Shown: positions 6,998-16,970 of the stretch, piece by piece
Numbering within the stretch: the first letter of the stretch is position 1
How the letters are laid out: each line of letters opens with the position of its first letter
From: Deltaproteobacteria bacterium
GTDB taxonomy: Bacteria > Myxococcota_A > UBA9042 > PHBI01
Assembly (NCBI GenBank): GCA_020632715.1
Contig: JACKFA010000004.1
Location: 186,001 to 250,000, forward strand
Direction of reading: 5' to 3'
Length of the DNA: 64,000 nucleotides
The notes under the pieces: generated by a model
Database searches by the model: none
What the model was told of the DNA's origin: nothing
The model's input: only the letters and a program-made list of their open reading frames with translations
Translations under genes and position numbers: made by a program

Positions 6998-9285
6998 TCA
7001 CTCGGTCGGCGTGCGCTTCCACTCCCCCATGTCCCAGTCGTTCAGCCAGCTCTTCAGCACCTCACCGGCCGACTCGTCCGGCTCCTCCTCGATGAGGAAG
7101 CTCGCGCCGTACTCGGAGCGCGACGCGAAGCGGTTCTTCTCCGCCTCGGCCTTCTCCTTCTCGCGCAGCTGCTTCAGCTTCTTCGGGCTCACGCCGCGGC
7201 TCACCGCCTGGATCCGCTGGCTCGAGTGGAACGTGAGCCAGATCAGGAACTGGATCGGGTGGAAGTGGTCGAGGAGCCCCTTCCAGTCGCCGACCCCGAG
7301 CCCGATGTGCTGCGCGAGGTCCTTCGTGAGCCAGATCCACGGCAGGATCGTCGTGATCGCGTCCTTCCCGAGCGCCGACCCGCGCAGGATCTTCCGGAAG
7401 TCGCCGATCTTCCCTTCCCAGTCCTCCGACTTCGACAGCGCCGTCACCCAGTCGACCCGGTCGCTCCACTCGCTGATGTGGCGCGTCACGACCTTGTGGA
7501 GCAGGAGCTTTTCCTCCTCGAACTCCGTCTCGATCTGGAAGAACTCTTGGATGTCGCTCTGCCCGAGCACCCGCTGCGGCACGAGCGAGTAGCTCGTCCG
7601 CCGCCGCGTGGAGAAGAGGTTCAGGATCTCGGGGTTCTCGACGAACAGGTCCGTCCCGACGTCGTCGTCGAGCTCCACGAGGTAACGCCCGTGGATGCCT
7701 AGGTTGACGGCCTCCTTCCAGTCCTTCGTCGGGTCGGCGAAGACCTCCACGTGGAGCGTCGGCGCCCACTCGTCCTGGTTCGGGCCGAACAGCCCGACGT
7801 GACCGATGACGTCGCCGGACCGCACCAGCACCGGCGCGTCCTGCCACAAGATCTTCGCGACGTAGCCCTTCTTCAACGCCGCGAGCCCGAAGCCGCCGCT
7901 GAGCCAGCGCGTCTTCGTGTCGATGGCACCCTCGACGATCATGTTGTCGCCGGTGTCGTCGAGCTCCTCGCCGCCCGGCTTCTTCTTCTTGTCGCCCTCG
8001 CCCTCGCCCTCGCCCTCCTCCTCGCCGCCGCCGCCGCCTCGAACTCGCCCTCGCCCTCCGCGGTCTTGCCCTTGTCGAGGCGCATCATCTCCTTGAGCCA
8101 CTGCGGGCTCGCGTCGGTGATGTTCTCGAAGTCGACGGGCTGCAGGTGCATGTACAGCGAGAAGAACTCGAACTGCTTCGGCTGCCCGCCCTGGTTCGCG
8201 GGCGGGATCGGCGGCGCGTGGCGCAGCAGGATGAAGTTGTTGTTCCCGAGCTTCGTCGGCGAGCCCCCGAAGCGGGCCGCCACGAGCGCGCCGTCGAACA
8301 TCGCCTTCACCTCTTTGCCCTTCGCGGGTGGGTTCAGGTGGATGCCGCCGTGCCACGTCTGGTTGATCCCCATCGGGTACCAGCCGCCGCGCCCCTTCGT
8401 CTCGTTGTTGGCGTAGTACTTCTCCGCGTATTCCTTGCACTTGTCGGGCTCGAGCAGGGTCGCGATGTTGACCCCGTCGTCGATCTCGATCGGGAACGAG
8501 TTGTGCTCGCCCTGCATCGCGTAGAAGACGCGCCCCCAGTCGAAGCCTGGCCCGGGATCCCACCGGTCCGCCGACAGGTGCCAGTGCCCCACGATGCCCT
8601 TGAAGCTCGTGTCCTCGAGCACATCGGTGACGATCTCGCCCTTCGCGTCGAACGGCACCTCCTTCGGGATCCCGAGCTGGTCGGTCAGGACCTTCAGGAG
8701 CTCGATGAGCGCCGTGTACTGGGCGTCGGTGTAGCCGTACGACTGCACCTTGCCGTTGTTGATCTTCATGATCCCGCTCTTCGGGCGCCGATACTCCTTC
8801 TTCGACATGTCCGAGTAGCGCGGGTGCTTCTCCGCGTACGCCGGGGCCCCCGGCTCGCGCACGAGGTTCGGCATCATGTTGTTCAGGTCGACGCCGATGC
8901 CGAGCGTGTTGAACTCGTTGGCGTGGTAGGCGGCGTAGAGCACGTCGCACGGCTGGTAGATCGTGCCGTCCCAGTCGATCATGAAGTGGGTCGACAGGCC
9001 GCGCTGGAGCAGCGCCCGGAAGCACCCCGCCGAGTCCTGCGTGAGGTCGGTGTGGAGGATCACCTTCTCGATGGCGCCGACGAGCGAGTCGTAGTCGTTG
9101 AGCTGCTTGCCCTTGAGCGACCGCTTCTGGAACAGGTTCGACCCGGTCGTCTGCATGGCCTCCGCCACGGACGCGGGGAAGCTGAACGCACCGATGTCCT
9201 CGAAGGTGACGACGGTGACATTGCCCGACAGCGCGAAGCGCTGCCCGGCGATGATGATGGTGTTGTGCTGATCGCCGTCTGCCAC
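6998..9285 (-). pseudogene. Bifunctional peptidoglycan hydrolase (amidase_2 plus M23), frameshifted
   Basis: Two frames make one protein of about 762 residues if one base is restored near 8023. The 5' part (start 9285) has an N-acetylmuramoyl-L-alanine amidase/PGRP domain with zinc ligands in VILHTD (about 76) and GHWHLS (about 229) and the AmpD-like DPGPGFDW. An M23-like fold follows: HGGIHL (about 312), SLYMHL (about 375) and, after a Gly/Glu/Lys low-complexity insert of about 40 residues, LHVEVF (about 511). The usual M23 aspartate is replaced by His. The C-terminal 250 residues (frame ending 6998) are unrecognised. There is no signal peptide. The break sits at the GCG-repeat/GAG junction inside the insert, so sequencing error is as likely as a real mutation. 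It follows the vWA gene by 4 bases. Confidence 0.8.
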
Positions 9286-9289
9286 CGCG

Positions 9290-11035
9290 TTAACCCTTCA
9301 TCTTCTTCTTCATCTTCTCTTTCGCCTTCGCCTTCGCCTTCGCTCGCTTCTCCGCTTCCTTCTTCGCCTTCTCCTTCAGCTTCGCCTTCGCCTTGTCGTC
9401 GCCCTTGGCCGCCTTCTTCGCGACCCCCTCGCCCGACTTGAAGAGCTTCCCGACGAGCTTCACGACGATGACGAGCACGAGCAGCGCCACGACGATGACC
9501 ACCGCGAGGAAGCCGCCCTTGCCGAGCTTCTCCTCGCCCATCGCCTGCACGTTCGAGATGAACGGCCGCTCGACGAGCGACGGCACCTGCGCCTTGAACG
9601 GCGGGGTCGTCAGCTTCCGCGACCCGACCTTCGCGCCGACCATGTACTGGAGCTCCGCGTCCGGCTTCGCGGCGTCGTCGACGAAGGTCACGACGAACTG
9701 GTTGTTCAGCTCGGCGATGAGGTCTTCGTACTGCGCGATGACGCCCTCGGCGTCCTCGGCGACGCGCGCCGTGCCGCCGGTGCGCCACGCGAGCACCGCG
9801 AGCCGGTCCGCCTGGTACTTCTGCGCCGTCGGGTGGACGACGCTGTAGATCCGGATCCCCGCCGCCTTCGCGAAGCCGATCCACCGCTCGAGCCGCGCCG
9901 CGAACTGCGCCTGGTCGGCGGCCCGGATCTTCAGCATCTCCGCGTCGGCGCAGGCGGTGACCTTCTTCTTGTCGTCCTCCCGGTCGCCGCACTCCATGAT
10001 CTGCTTCGTGCGGCAGTCGTCGAAGCGGTTGACGTAGCCGTCGCGCCCGTCGCCCGTGAGGATGAGGATCTTCGGCTGCCCGGGCTTGCCGCCCTTCGCG
10101 AGCATCTCGAGCGCCACGTCGATGGCCGTCAGCGAGTTTGGGTTCGACAGCGGCTTCGACGCGCTGTCCGCGTCCTTCACGCTGATCCCGCGCGACTCCC
10201 ACGCCGGCCGCTCCCCCTCCTTCACGTCGACGCAGATCCGCGGCTTGATCCCGAAGAGCTGCGGCCAGAAGCCCACGTAGGGCTGGCGCTTGATGACGTC
10301 GGCCAGCTCGTCGTACTTCGACGTGAGCCCGCACTCCGCCTGGTCCTTCGCGGGCCCCTCGCCTTCCTCCTCGCCCTCCTCGGGCGGGACGCCGAAGCGC
10401 TCGTCCTGGATGCGCTTCCAGCGGGCGCACGCCTCGAGCTGCGAGCTCAGCTTCGTGAGGCGCGTCGTGCGGCCGGCCGTGTAGACGTATGTCCAGATGT
10501 CGTCGTTGTACCAGACGACGTTCATCTCGTTGGCCTTGCCGAGCTTCTTGAAGAAGAGCCCGGCGCCGTTCCGCGACCGATCGCCCAGTGGCCGGCCCGG
10601 GCCATACTCCTCGTCCTGGAAGCCCGGCACCACGACGACGATGGCCGCGCCGCGCTCAGCGTCGATCGCCGGCAGGAGCTCCGGCGGCGCCTCGTTCTTC
10701 TGGGCCACCTCCTCCTCGGAGAGCCCCTTCGGCCACGCCACCTCGCCGTCGGCGATCGTGAAGAGCTCCTCCTCCTTCGCCTTGTCCGGCTTCTGGAAGA
10801 CCGTGACTTCCTTCAGCTCGTCCTCGAGCGCGCTCCTGAGCGACGGCCCGAGGATCGAGAAGTAAACGCGGATCTTCGGCGCCTCGGCCGTGTCCACGAA
10901 GTTGATCTTGATCTGCGGGAAGTCGAGGTTCTCGCTCTCGCCGCCGTCCTGCGCGCTCGCCGGCGCGAGCAGCGCCGCCGCGAGCAGCACCGCCCCGACG
11001 CCCCGCGAGCGCGCCCCGAAGCCGCCGCGCCTCAC
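9290..11035 (-). CDS. vWA-like domain protein with C-terminal membrane anchor and Lys-rich tail
   Basis: About 581 residues. An N-terminal signal sequence (ending LLAPASAQ) leads into a large extracytoplasmic region. Rossmann-type strands typical of vWA folds are visible (AAIVVVVPGF, KILILTGDGRDG near 340, IRIYSVVHP), but no canonical DxSxS metal site was found. A single transmembrane helix (about 500-525, VVIVVALLVLVIVVKLV) is followed by a very basic Lys/Ala tail of about 50 residues that would be cytoplasmic. The GTG at 11035 overlaps the upstream stop (GTGA) and is preferred to a GTG at 11044. It forms an operon with the Tat-signal protein upstream and the amidase downstream. Function is not known; a cell-wall sensing or scaffolding role is only inference. 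Confidence 0.8.
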   Translation of the reverse strand: MRRGGFGARSRGVGAVLLAAALLAPASAQDGGESENLDFPQIKINFVDTAEAPKIRVYFSILGPSLRSALEDELKEVTVFQKPDKAKEEELFTIADGEVAWPKGLSEEEVAQKNEAPPELLPAIDAERGAAIVVVVPGFQDEEYGPGRPLGDRSRNGAGLFFKKLGKANEMNVVWYNDDIWTYVYTAGRTTRLTKLSSQLEACARWKRIQDERFGVPPEEGEEEGEGPAKDQAECGLTSKYDELADVIKRQPYVGFWPQLFGIKPRICVDVKEGERPAWESRGISVKDADSASKPLSNPNSLTAIDVALEMLAKGGKPGQPKILILTGDGRDGYVNRFDDCRTKQIMECGDREDDKKKVTACADAEMLKIRAADQAQFAARLERWIGFAKAAGIRIYSVVHPTAQKYQADRLAVLAWRTGGTARVAEDAEGVIAQYEDLIAELNNQFVVTFVDDAAKPDAELQYMVGAKVGSRKLTTPPFKAQVPSLVERPFISNVQAMGEEKLGKGGFLAVVIVVALLVLVIVVKLVGKLFKSGEGVAKKAAKGDDKAKAKLKEKAKKEAEKRAKAKAKAKEKMKKKMKG

Positions 11036-11457
11036 GCGAACCACACGATGTCGCGCACCGAGAAGGTGGCCGGCGCCGCGGTCCGCAGGCGGCGACCCGC
11101 CACCTCGAGGACCAGCTCGTAGCTGTACGCTCCGGGCACCCGCTCCTCGTACGGATAGGCCAGCGCCGTCTCGACGCGGGCCGACCCGCCCTCGAGGCGC
11201 ACCTCACCGAGGTCCCAGGAGAGGGTCTCCCGCGGGGTCGTGACGACGAGGGTCGCCGTGCCGACCGCCACCGCCGGGAGCCCGCGCAGCTCGGCCTCGG
11301 CGACGACGGGCCCGTCCGGGAACCCGCCCTGCCGGTCGAAGCGCAGCGCCTCGCCCCTCCGCGCGCGCGGCAGGGCCAGGAACCCCGCGCCGGCGGCGAC
11401 GACGACGGCGGATGCACCCAGGAAGGCCCGCCTAGTGATCGCGACGTCCATGCTCAT
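11032..11457 (-). CDS. Small Tat-signal secreted protein
   Basis: About 141 residues. The twin-arginine signal ITRRAFLGASA is followed by a hydrophobic stretch, so the mature protein is probably exported folded. The remainder has alternating beta-strand patterns (VGTATLVV, YSYELVLEVAGRR) consistent with a small beta-sandwich; no family was recognised. ATG codons at 11457 and 11451 both suit; a longer frame from 11511 lacks support. First gene of the operon leading to the vWA-like protein and the amidase. Confidence 0.75.
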   Translation of the reverse strand: MSMDVAITRRAFLGASAVVVAAGAGFLALPRARRGEALRFDRQGGFPDGPVVAEAELRGLPAVAVGTATLVVTTPRETLSWDLGEVRLEGGSARVETALAYPYEERVPGAYSYELVLEVAGRRLRTAAPATFSVRDIVWFA

Positions 11458-11625
11458 GCCGGCAGCATAGGAGGCGCGCCCCTCGCTGACAAGGCGTCCG
11501 GGGCACGACACGCGCGAGGTGCGGCGGTCCGGCGCGATCCCCTGTTACCCGACCCCTCGCGAGGCCCCCCGTCACCCGCCCTGTCGGCCGAGGCCGGGGC
11601 CGTCGCCGCGGTCGCGGGCCGCGCC

Positions 11626-13290
11626 TCAGTTGCAGCGGGTGTCGAGGGCGATCGAGTCGACGTAGACGCCCTCGAAGAGCCCCGTCGGCGCGTCGACCGA
11701 GTCGAACACGAAGCGCACCTGCACCGACTGCCCCGCGTACGCGTCGAGCGGCACCGTGATGCGCTGCCACGCCCCGCCGGTCGTGCCGTCGGTCAGGCTC
11801 TTCGAGCTCCACGCCGTCTGGAGCGCCCCGTCGCGCAGGACGAACACGGTGAACACGTCGTAGTTGCGGGTCGTGCGGGTCTTCTTCCAGAGGTCGAAGC
11901 TGATGGCCGTGCGCCCGCCGCTCGGGATCTCGAGCGGCCGCGTCGTCGCCGACGACTTCACGCGCGCGTCGTTCGCGTAGGTCTGCCGCACGGGATCGCC
12001 GCAGTAGAGCGAGAAGCGCCCGGACGTCGCGCGCGTCGGGTCGGGCCGCCAGAAGAGGCCCGTCTCGAAGTTGTCGGTGACGTAGATCCCCTGGAGGGTC
12101 TCGTTGTCGAAGTCCGCGAGGTGCTCGACGCCGTCGACGCAGCAGCCGGCGCCCGTCGTGCCCGCGAACTGGCAGACGCCCTCGACGCAGGTCTCGGTCG
12201 TGCACTGGTCGCTGTCGTTGCAGTCCGCCGCGGCCGAGCAGCCGTCGGGGTTGAGCGTGAGCGTGCAGGTCGCCCCGTCGCACACGTTGATCGTGGCCTG
12301 GTCGCCGTCCTCGCAGTCCGCGTCGGACACGCAGCAGTCGGCCGGCGCGTCCGGCGCCGAGCACGGGCTGTCGTCGACGTGGGTGACGGGCTCGTCGTCC
12401 GGGAGCTCGCAGATCGTGGTCGTCACGCAGCCGAGCTCGGTGCAGGCCGACGCCGTGCACTGGTCGCCGTCGTCGCACTCGTCGTCGGTCGCGCAGACGC
12501 CGGCCGGGATCGGGCAGCTCGCGAGCACCCGCAGGTCGTCGAGGTAGACGCCCTCGTAGTTGTTGTTCGAGCCGTCGACGCTGTCGAACACGATGCGCAG
12601 GACCACCGTGCGCCCCGCGAGCTCGTCGAGATGGGCCGTCACGAGCGCGAAGCCCTGGTACGCGTCGACCGGGAGCTGCCGCTTGTCGAGCACGGTCTTC
12701 GTCGCGCTCACCGTGCCGCTCTCGATGACGTCCGCCTCGATGGAGAGCTTGTCGAACTCGGGGTTCGTCTCGATGAGCGCGTAGATCCGGAGCGAGAAGA
12801 GGATCTCACGGTCACTCGGGAGCTTGATCTCCGGGAGCGTCACGACGCCCGCGACGTGATCCCCCGTGTTGTACGACTGGCGCGCCGGGTCGCCGAAGTA
12901 GAGCGCCCCCGGCGGGCTCGCCGCGCGCTCCTTGCTCACCGACCAGCCGGCGTCCGCGTTCAGCTGCGCGAACGACACCCCCGGCTGGCCCGAGCCGTCG
13001 AAGCTGTCCTCGAAGAGGGTCTCGGTCTCGCAGCACTCGGCGGTCGGCAGCGTGAACGCCACGCACTGGCGGTCGACGCAGCGGTTCTCGGTGCAGAGGT
13101 CGCCGTCCTCGCACTGCACGGACGTCAGGCACTCCCCGTCCGCCGTGGTGCCGTCGAAGTCGTGCTCGCCGGTGTTCGGGTTGTCGAGCTGCGTGAAGCG
13201 CGACTTCACGTCGCTCCCGCAGCCCCCCACCGCCAGAGCGAGCAGCGCGAGCGCAGCCGGAGCCATGGTGGACAGGGTCGGGAAACGCAT
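11626..13290 (-). CDS. Cysteine-rich lipoprotein with two jelly-roll-like domains
   Basis: The signal peptide ends in a lipobox (AVGGC, lipidated Cys about 24), so the protein is membrane-anchored outside the cytoplasm. A first EDGDLCTENRC-type repeat is followed by a beta-rich module ending EGVYLDDLRV (about 100-270). A central block holds five or so DxDQCT...C repeats, and a second beta module ends EGVYVDSIALD. The two modules resemble MAM/laminin-G-like carbohydrate or adhesion domains; this is by pattern only. The start at 13290 was chosen because it gives the lipoprotein signal; the 20 residues upstream do not fit. Divergent from recQ. Confidence 0.85.
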   Translation of the reverse strand: MRFPTLSTMAPAALALLALAVGGCGSDVKSRFTQLDNPNTGEHDFDGTTADGECLTSVQCEDGDLCTENRCVDRQCVAFTLPTAECCETETLFEDSFDGSGQPGVSFAQLNADAGWSVSKERAASPPGALYFGDPARQSYNTGDHVAGVVTLPEIKLPSDREILFSLRIYALIETNPEFDKLSIEADVIESGTVSATKTVLDKRQLPVDAYQGFALVTAHLDELAGRTVVLRIVFDSVDGSNNNYEGVYLDDLRVLASCPIPAGVCATDDECDDGDQCTASACTELGCVTTTICELPDDEPVTHVDDSPCSAPDAPADCCVSDADCEDGDQATINVCDGATCTLTLNPDGCSAAADCNDSDQCTTETCVEGVCQFAGTTGAGCCVDGVEHLADFDNETLQGIYVTDNFETGLFWRPDPTRATSGRFSLYCGDPVRQTYANDARVKSSATTRPLEIPSGGRTAISFDLWKKTRTTRNYDVFTVFVLRDGALQTAWSSKSLTDGTTGGAWQRITVPLDAYAGQSVQVRFVFDSVDAPTGLFEGVYVDSIALDTRCN

Positions 13291-13463
13291 GGTGCACCTC
13301 GGGCGGAACGTCGTGGGGGCTCCGACCGAGGTCCCATTCAGCGTATTCACGTTTTTTTACGATCGGTTGCGGATCATTTACGGCGCCCGCCCCGCGCGCG
13401 GCCCCGGCGGGCCGCCCCACTCCGCCGTTGCGCCGCGATCCCGCGGTTGCTATCACCGCCGGC

Positions 13464-15440
13464 ATGGACCTCGCGACCGCCGCGTCAGGCTCCGGCGATC
13501 GGCTCACCGCCGCGCTCGAGCGCCACTTCGGCTTCGCCCGCTTCCGACCGGGGCAGCGGCAGATCGTCGAGTCCGTCCTCTCCGACCGCCCCGTCGTCGC
13601 CGTCATGCCGACCGGCGCCGGGAAGTCCCTCTGCTACCAGCTCCCGGCGCTCCTCCTCGACGGCGTCACCGTCGTCGTCTCGCCCCTCATCGCCCTCATG
13701 AAGGACCAGGTCGAGGCCCTGCGCGCCCGCGGGATCCCGTCGGCCTTCGTGAACAGCACCCTCGACCAGGCGACCCAGCGCCGGATCCTCGACGACGCCG
13801 CCGCCGGGCACCTGAAGCTCCTCTACCTCGCCCCCGAGCGCTTCAAGTTCGGCGGCGCGCTCGCCTCGCTCAAGCGCATCCCGATCTCGCTCTTCGCGGT
13901 CGACGAGGCGCACTGCATCTCCGCCTGGGGCCACGACTTCCGCCCCGACTACATGGCCCTCGGGCGCGTCGCGCAGGAGCTCGGCGTCCCGCGCGTCGCC
14001 GCCTTCACCGCGACCGCCACGCCGCGCGTGCGCGACGACATCATCCGGAACCTCGGCCTCGAGGATCCCATCGTCACGGTCGCGGGCTTCCTCCGCGAGA
14101 ACCTGCGCCTCTCGGTGCTCCCCATCCAGCAGATGAAGGAGAAGCCGCGCTACGCGCAGAAGGTGCTCTCCACCTGCGGCGGCCCGGCGGTCGTCTACTG
14201 CGCCACGCGCAAGAACTGCGAGAAGGCCGCGAAGGCCCTCACGCGCCTCGGCTTCAACGTGGTCGTCTACCACGGCGGCCTCGACGACGACTCGCGCTCC
14301 GCCGCGCAGGACGCCTTCCAGCAGCGCGACGACGTCATCATCGTCGCCACGAACGCCTTCGGCATGGGCGTCGACAAGCCGAACGTGCGCGCGGTCGTCC
14401 ACTGGGACCTCCCGGGGAGCCTCGACGCCTACTACCAGGAGGCCGGCCGCGCGGGCCGCGACGGCGCCCCCGCCTTCTGCGCGATGCTCTTCACGTACGC
14501 CGATACGCGGATCCAGGAGTTCTTCATCGACAACAGCGGCGAGGGGCTCTCCGCGGAGCGCCGCGCCGTCATCGCCGAGAGCGGCCGGCAGAAGCTCCGC
14601 GCCGTCGTCCGCTACGCCTACGAGGAGGGCTGCCGCCACGCCGCCATCCTGCGCTACTTCGGCGACTCCGTCCGCGGCTGCGAGGCCCACGGCGACGGCG
14701 GCCCCGCCGACGTCATCTGCGACAACTGCCGCAACGCCGAGTCCCTCCCGAGCGGCTTCAAGGTGGCCGTCGGCACCCCGGCGAGCGCGCGCGACGGCGC
14801 GACCGGCGTCGTCGCCGGGGCGCCCATGGCCGAGCCGCGGCCGCTCGACGAGGAGGAGGAGGTCATCGTCCAGAAGGCCCTGTCCGCCGTCGCGCGGGCG
14901 CGCGGGCGCCTCTCGCACCGCGAGGTGGCGCGCGTCCTCAAGGGCAGCAAGAGCCGCGAGACCCTGCAGGACGCGCTCGCCGAGACGAAGAGCTACGGCA
15001 TGCTCTCCGGGCTCCAGGAGAAGGTCATCGTGGCGCTCCTGCGCGCCCTCGAGCGCGCCGGCTGCACGCGCGGGCGGAACCCGGTGCTCACGAACCTCGG
15101 CAACGAGGCGATGTGGCGCCGCGCGAGCGTCCAGCTCGCGATGCCGCCCTTCGCCGAGCGCGCCGCGAAGGCGAAGGCGTCCCGCGGGGCCGCGACCGCG
15201 CCGCCGCTCGACCTGCCACCCGAGCAGGAGGAGCTCCTCCGGAAGCTCAAGCAGCGCCGCATCGAGGTCGCGCGCGAGCGCGGCGTGCCGGCGTTCCACA
15301 TCGCGTCGAACAAGCTCCTCGAGCGCCTCCTCGGCCTCGCCGAGCCCGACCGGCGCGACGCGTGGCTCGCCATCGACGGCGTCGGCCCGAATAACGTCGA
15401 CCCGCTGCGCGAGGTCTTCGCCGAGCTCCTCGGCGCCTGA
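13464..15440 (+). CDS. recQ: ATP-dependent DNA helicase RecQ
   Basis: 3'-5' superfamily 2 helicase of the RecF pathway, 658 residues. Helicase motifs are complete: Q-motif FGFARFRPGQ, Walker A PTGAGKS (about 48), DEAH in FAVDEAHCIS (about 144), FTATAT, and motif VI QEAGRAGRDG. The RQC zinc site (C...C..C with CDNC, about 389-427) and a winged-helix region follow, and an HRDC domain fills the last 85 residues. The ATG at 13464 removes 12 unlikely upstream residues. A 170-bp divergent gap with a T-rich patch (13350-13357) separates it from the lipoprotein and probably holds both promoters. Confidence 0.96.
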   Translation: MDLATAASGSGDRLTAALERHFGFARFRPGQRQIVESVLSDRPVVAVMPTGAGKSLCYQLPALLLDGVTVVVSPLIALMKDQVEALRARGIPSAFVNSTLDQATQRRILDDAAAGHLKLLYLAPERFKFGGALASLKRIPISLFAVDEAHCISAWGHDFRPDYMALGRVAQELGVPRVAAFTATATPRVRDDIIRNLGLEDPIVTVAGFLRENLRLSVLPIQQMKEKPRYAQKVLSTCGGPAVVYCATRKNCEKAAKALTRLGFNVVVYHGGLDDDSRSAAQDAFQQRDDVIIVATNAFGMGVDKPNVRAVVHWDLPGSLDAYYQEAGRAGRDGAPAFCAMLFTYADTRIQEFFIDNSGEGLSAERRAVIAESGRQKLRAVVRYAYEEGCRHAAILRYFGDSVRGCEAHGDGGPADVICDNCRNAESLPSGFKVAVGTPASARDGATGVVAGAPMAEPRPLDEEEEVIVQKALSAVARARGRLSHREVARVLKGSKSRETLQDALAETKSYGMLSGLQEKVIVALLRALERAGCTRGRNPVLTNLGNEAMWRRASVQLAMPPFAERAAKAKASRGAATAPPLDLPPEQEELLRKLKQRRIEVARERGVPAFHIASNKLLERLLGLAEPDRRDAWLAIDGVGPNNVDPLREVFAELLGA

Positions 15441-15448
15441 ACCGGCGT

Positions 15449-15467
15449 CGTTGTGCAGCGCACAACG
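15449..15467 (+). terminator. Hairpin after recQ
   Basis: CGTTGTGC pairs with GCACAACG around AGC, 9 bases past the recQ stop. A half copy (CGTTGTGCAGCGC) recurs about 55 bases on, and GCAGCGCACAACG recurs just after the 31697 stop codon, so this may be a recurring 3'-end motif. Confidence 0.5.
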
Positions 15468-15527
15468 GACTGGCCGGAGAATGGCCTCGGCAGCGGCGCT
15501 ACGCCGTTGTGCAGCGCAGCATGACCG

Positions 15528-16970
15528 CTACTTGCCGGCGAGCCAGCGCTTCTGCTCGGCGACCCGCTGCTTCATGCCGCGGAGGACGCCGACCGTGCGC
15601 CCGAGCTTGTCGAGCCCGGTCGCCGCGAGCCACCCGACCGTGTCGCGCGCGAGCTGCACGGCCTGCTCGCTCATCGGGTGCCACCACGCCTCGGGGGCGT
15701 CGTTCTCGTCGACCAAGACGAGCTTCGGCTGCGTGAGCTCGCGCATCGCGAGGTGCCCGTTCGTCACGCCGTGCCCGGACTCGCCGCGCCCCGACCAGGG
15801 CGCGAACGGCAAGGCGCCCGTGAACGCGACGTTGTTGACCGTCACGACGCCGGCGCGCGCGTCCTGCGCGAGGCGCTCGGCGCGGTCGAGGTCGCGCGTC
15901 CAGAGGCTCATCGTGAGGCCGTAGCGGCTCGCGTTCGCGGCGGCGATGCCCGCGGCCGCGTCCGGCACGGGCGTCACGGGCAGGAGCGGGCCGAAGGTCT
16001 CGTCGTTCAGGACCTCGGCGTCCGCCGGGACGTCCGTCAGCACGACCGCGCCCGGGTAGGCGCCGCTCGTCTTCGCGCCGCGCGCGACGGCGTCGTCGAG
16101 GTGCCGTCGGACGATCGCGTCCTGCGCGTCGGTCGCCACCGGGGCGACCCCGGCGCGGGCGGCGAGGTCGCGCACGCGCGCGAGGAACGGCTCGTAGACC
16201 GCCTGCTCGACGTACACGCGCTCCACGGAGGCGCAGTTCTGGCCGCTGTTCGACACGGCGCCCCAGACGACGCCGTGCGCGGCGCGCTCGAGGTCCGCGT
16301 CGGCGAAGACGACGGCGGCGTCCTTGCCGCCGAGCTCGAGCGACACGGTCTTCAGCTGCTCGGCGCAGCGCACGGCGACCTTGCGCCCCGTCGCGACGCT
16401 CCCGACGAAGACGACGTGGTCGGCCGCGTCGACGACGGCCTCGCCGGCCTCGCGCGCGCCCTGGACCACCGTCACGAGGCCCGCCGGGAGCACCTCGGCG
16501 AAGATCTCCCCGAGGAGCGCGCCCGTCCGCGGCGTCACCTCGCTCGGCTTCAGGAGCACCGCGTTCCCGGCGAGCAGCGCCGGCACCATCGTCCGCAGCG
16601 GCAGCGCCGCCGGGTAGTTCCACGGCGTGATGAGCCCGATGACGCCGCGCGGCTCGTAGTAGATGGTCGCGCGCTTCTTCGGGAGCTTGAGGCGCGACAT
16701 CGCCTGCGGCTCGGGCGCGAGCGTGGCCTGGCCTGCGGCGCCGCCCCACCAGTCGAAGAGCTCGAGGTTCGGGAGCACGTCGGCGAACCAGGCGTCGCCG
16801 GCGCTCTTCTTCGTCTCGGCGACGACGACCTCGGCGACCTCGTCGCCGCGGCGCGCGAAGACCTTCCCGAGGGCGCGGATGTGCTCGGCGCGGCGCGCGA
16901 GCGGCTGACGCGCCCAGGCGGCCTGCGACGCGCGGGCCTGCGCGACGAGCTCGGGGTCGAGGGCGCTCAT
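15528..16970 (-). CDS. Aldehyde dehydrogenase (NAD(P)+), class 3-like
   Basis: Oxidises an aldehyde to the carboxylic acid; 480 residues. The fold signature is complete: TPWNYP near 117, GSVATGRKV near 190, catalytic Glu in LELGGKD near 210, catalytic Cys in SGQNCAS near 244, and ETFGPLLPV near 335. The C-terminal 60 residues beyond the core, with a WWHP motif, would suit membrane or lipid association, as in fatty or long-chain aldehyde dehydrogenases; that is inference. The ATG at 16970 overlaps the TetR stop (ATGA), so the regulator and enzyme are one operon and the regulator probably controls it. Confidence 0.93.
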   Translation of the reverse strand: MSALDPELVAQARASQAAWARQPLARRAEHIRALGKVFARRGDEVAEVVVAETKKSAGDAWFADVLPNLELFDWWGGAAGQATLAPEPQAMSRLKLPKKRATIYYEPRGVIGLITPWNYPAALPLRTMVPALLAGNAVLLKPSEVTPRTGALLGEIFAEVLPAGLVTVVQGAREAGEAVVDAADHVVFVGSVATGRKVAVRCAEQLKTVSLELGGKDAAVVFADADLERAAHGVVWGAVSNSGQNCASVERVYVEQAVYEPFLARVRDLAARAGVAPVATDAQDAIVRRHLDDAVARGAKTSGAYPGAVVLTDVPADAEVLNDETFGPLLPVTPVPDAAAGIAAANASRYGLTMSLWTRDLDRAERLAQDARAGVVTVNNVAFTGALPFAPWSGRGESGHGVTNGHLAMRELTQPKLVLVDENDAPEAWWHPMSEQAVQLARDTVGWLAATGLDKLGRTVGVLRGMKQRVAEQKRWLAGK

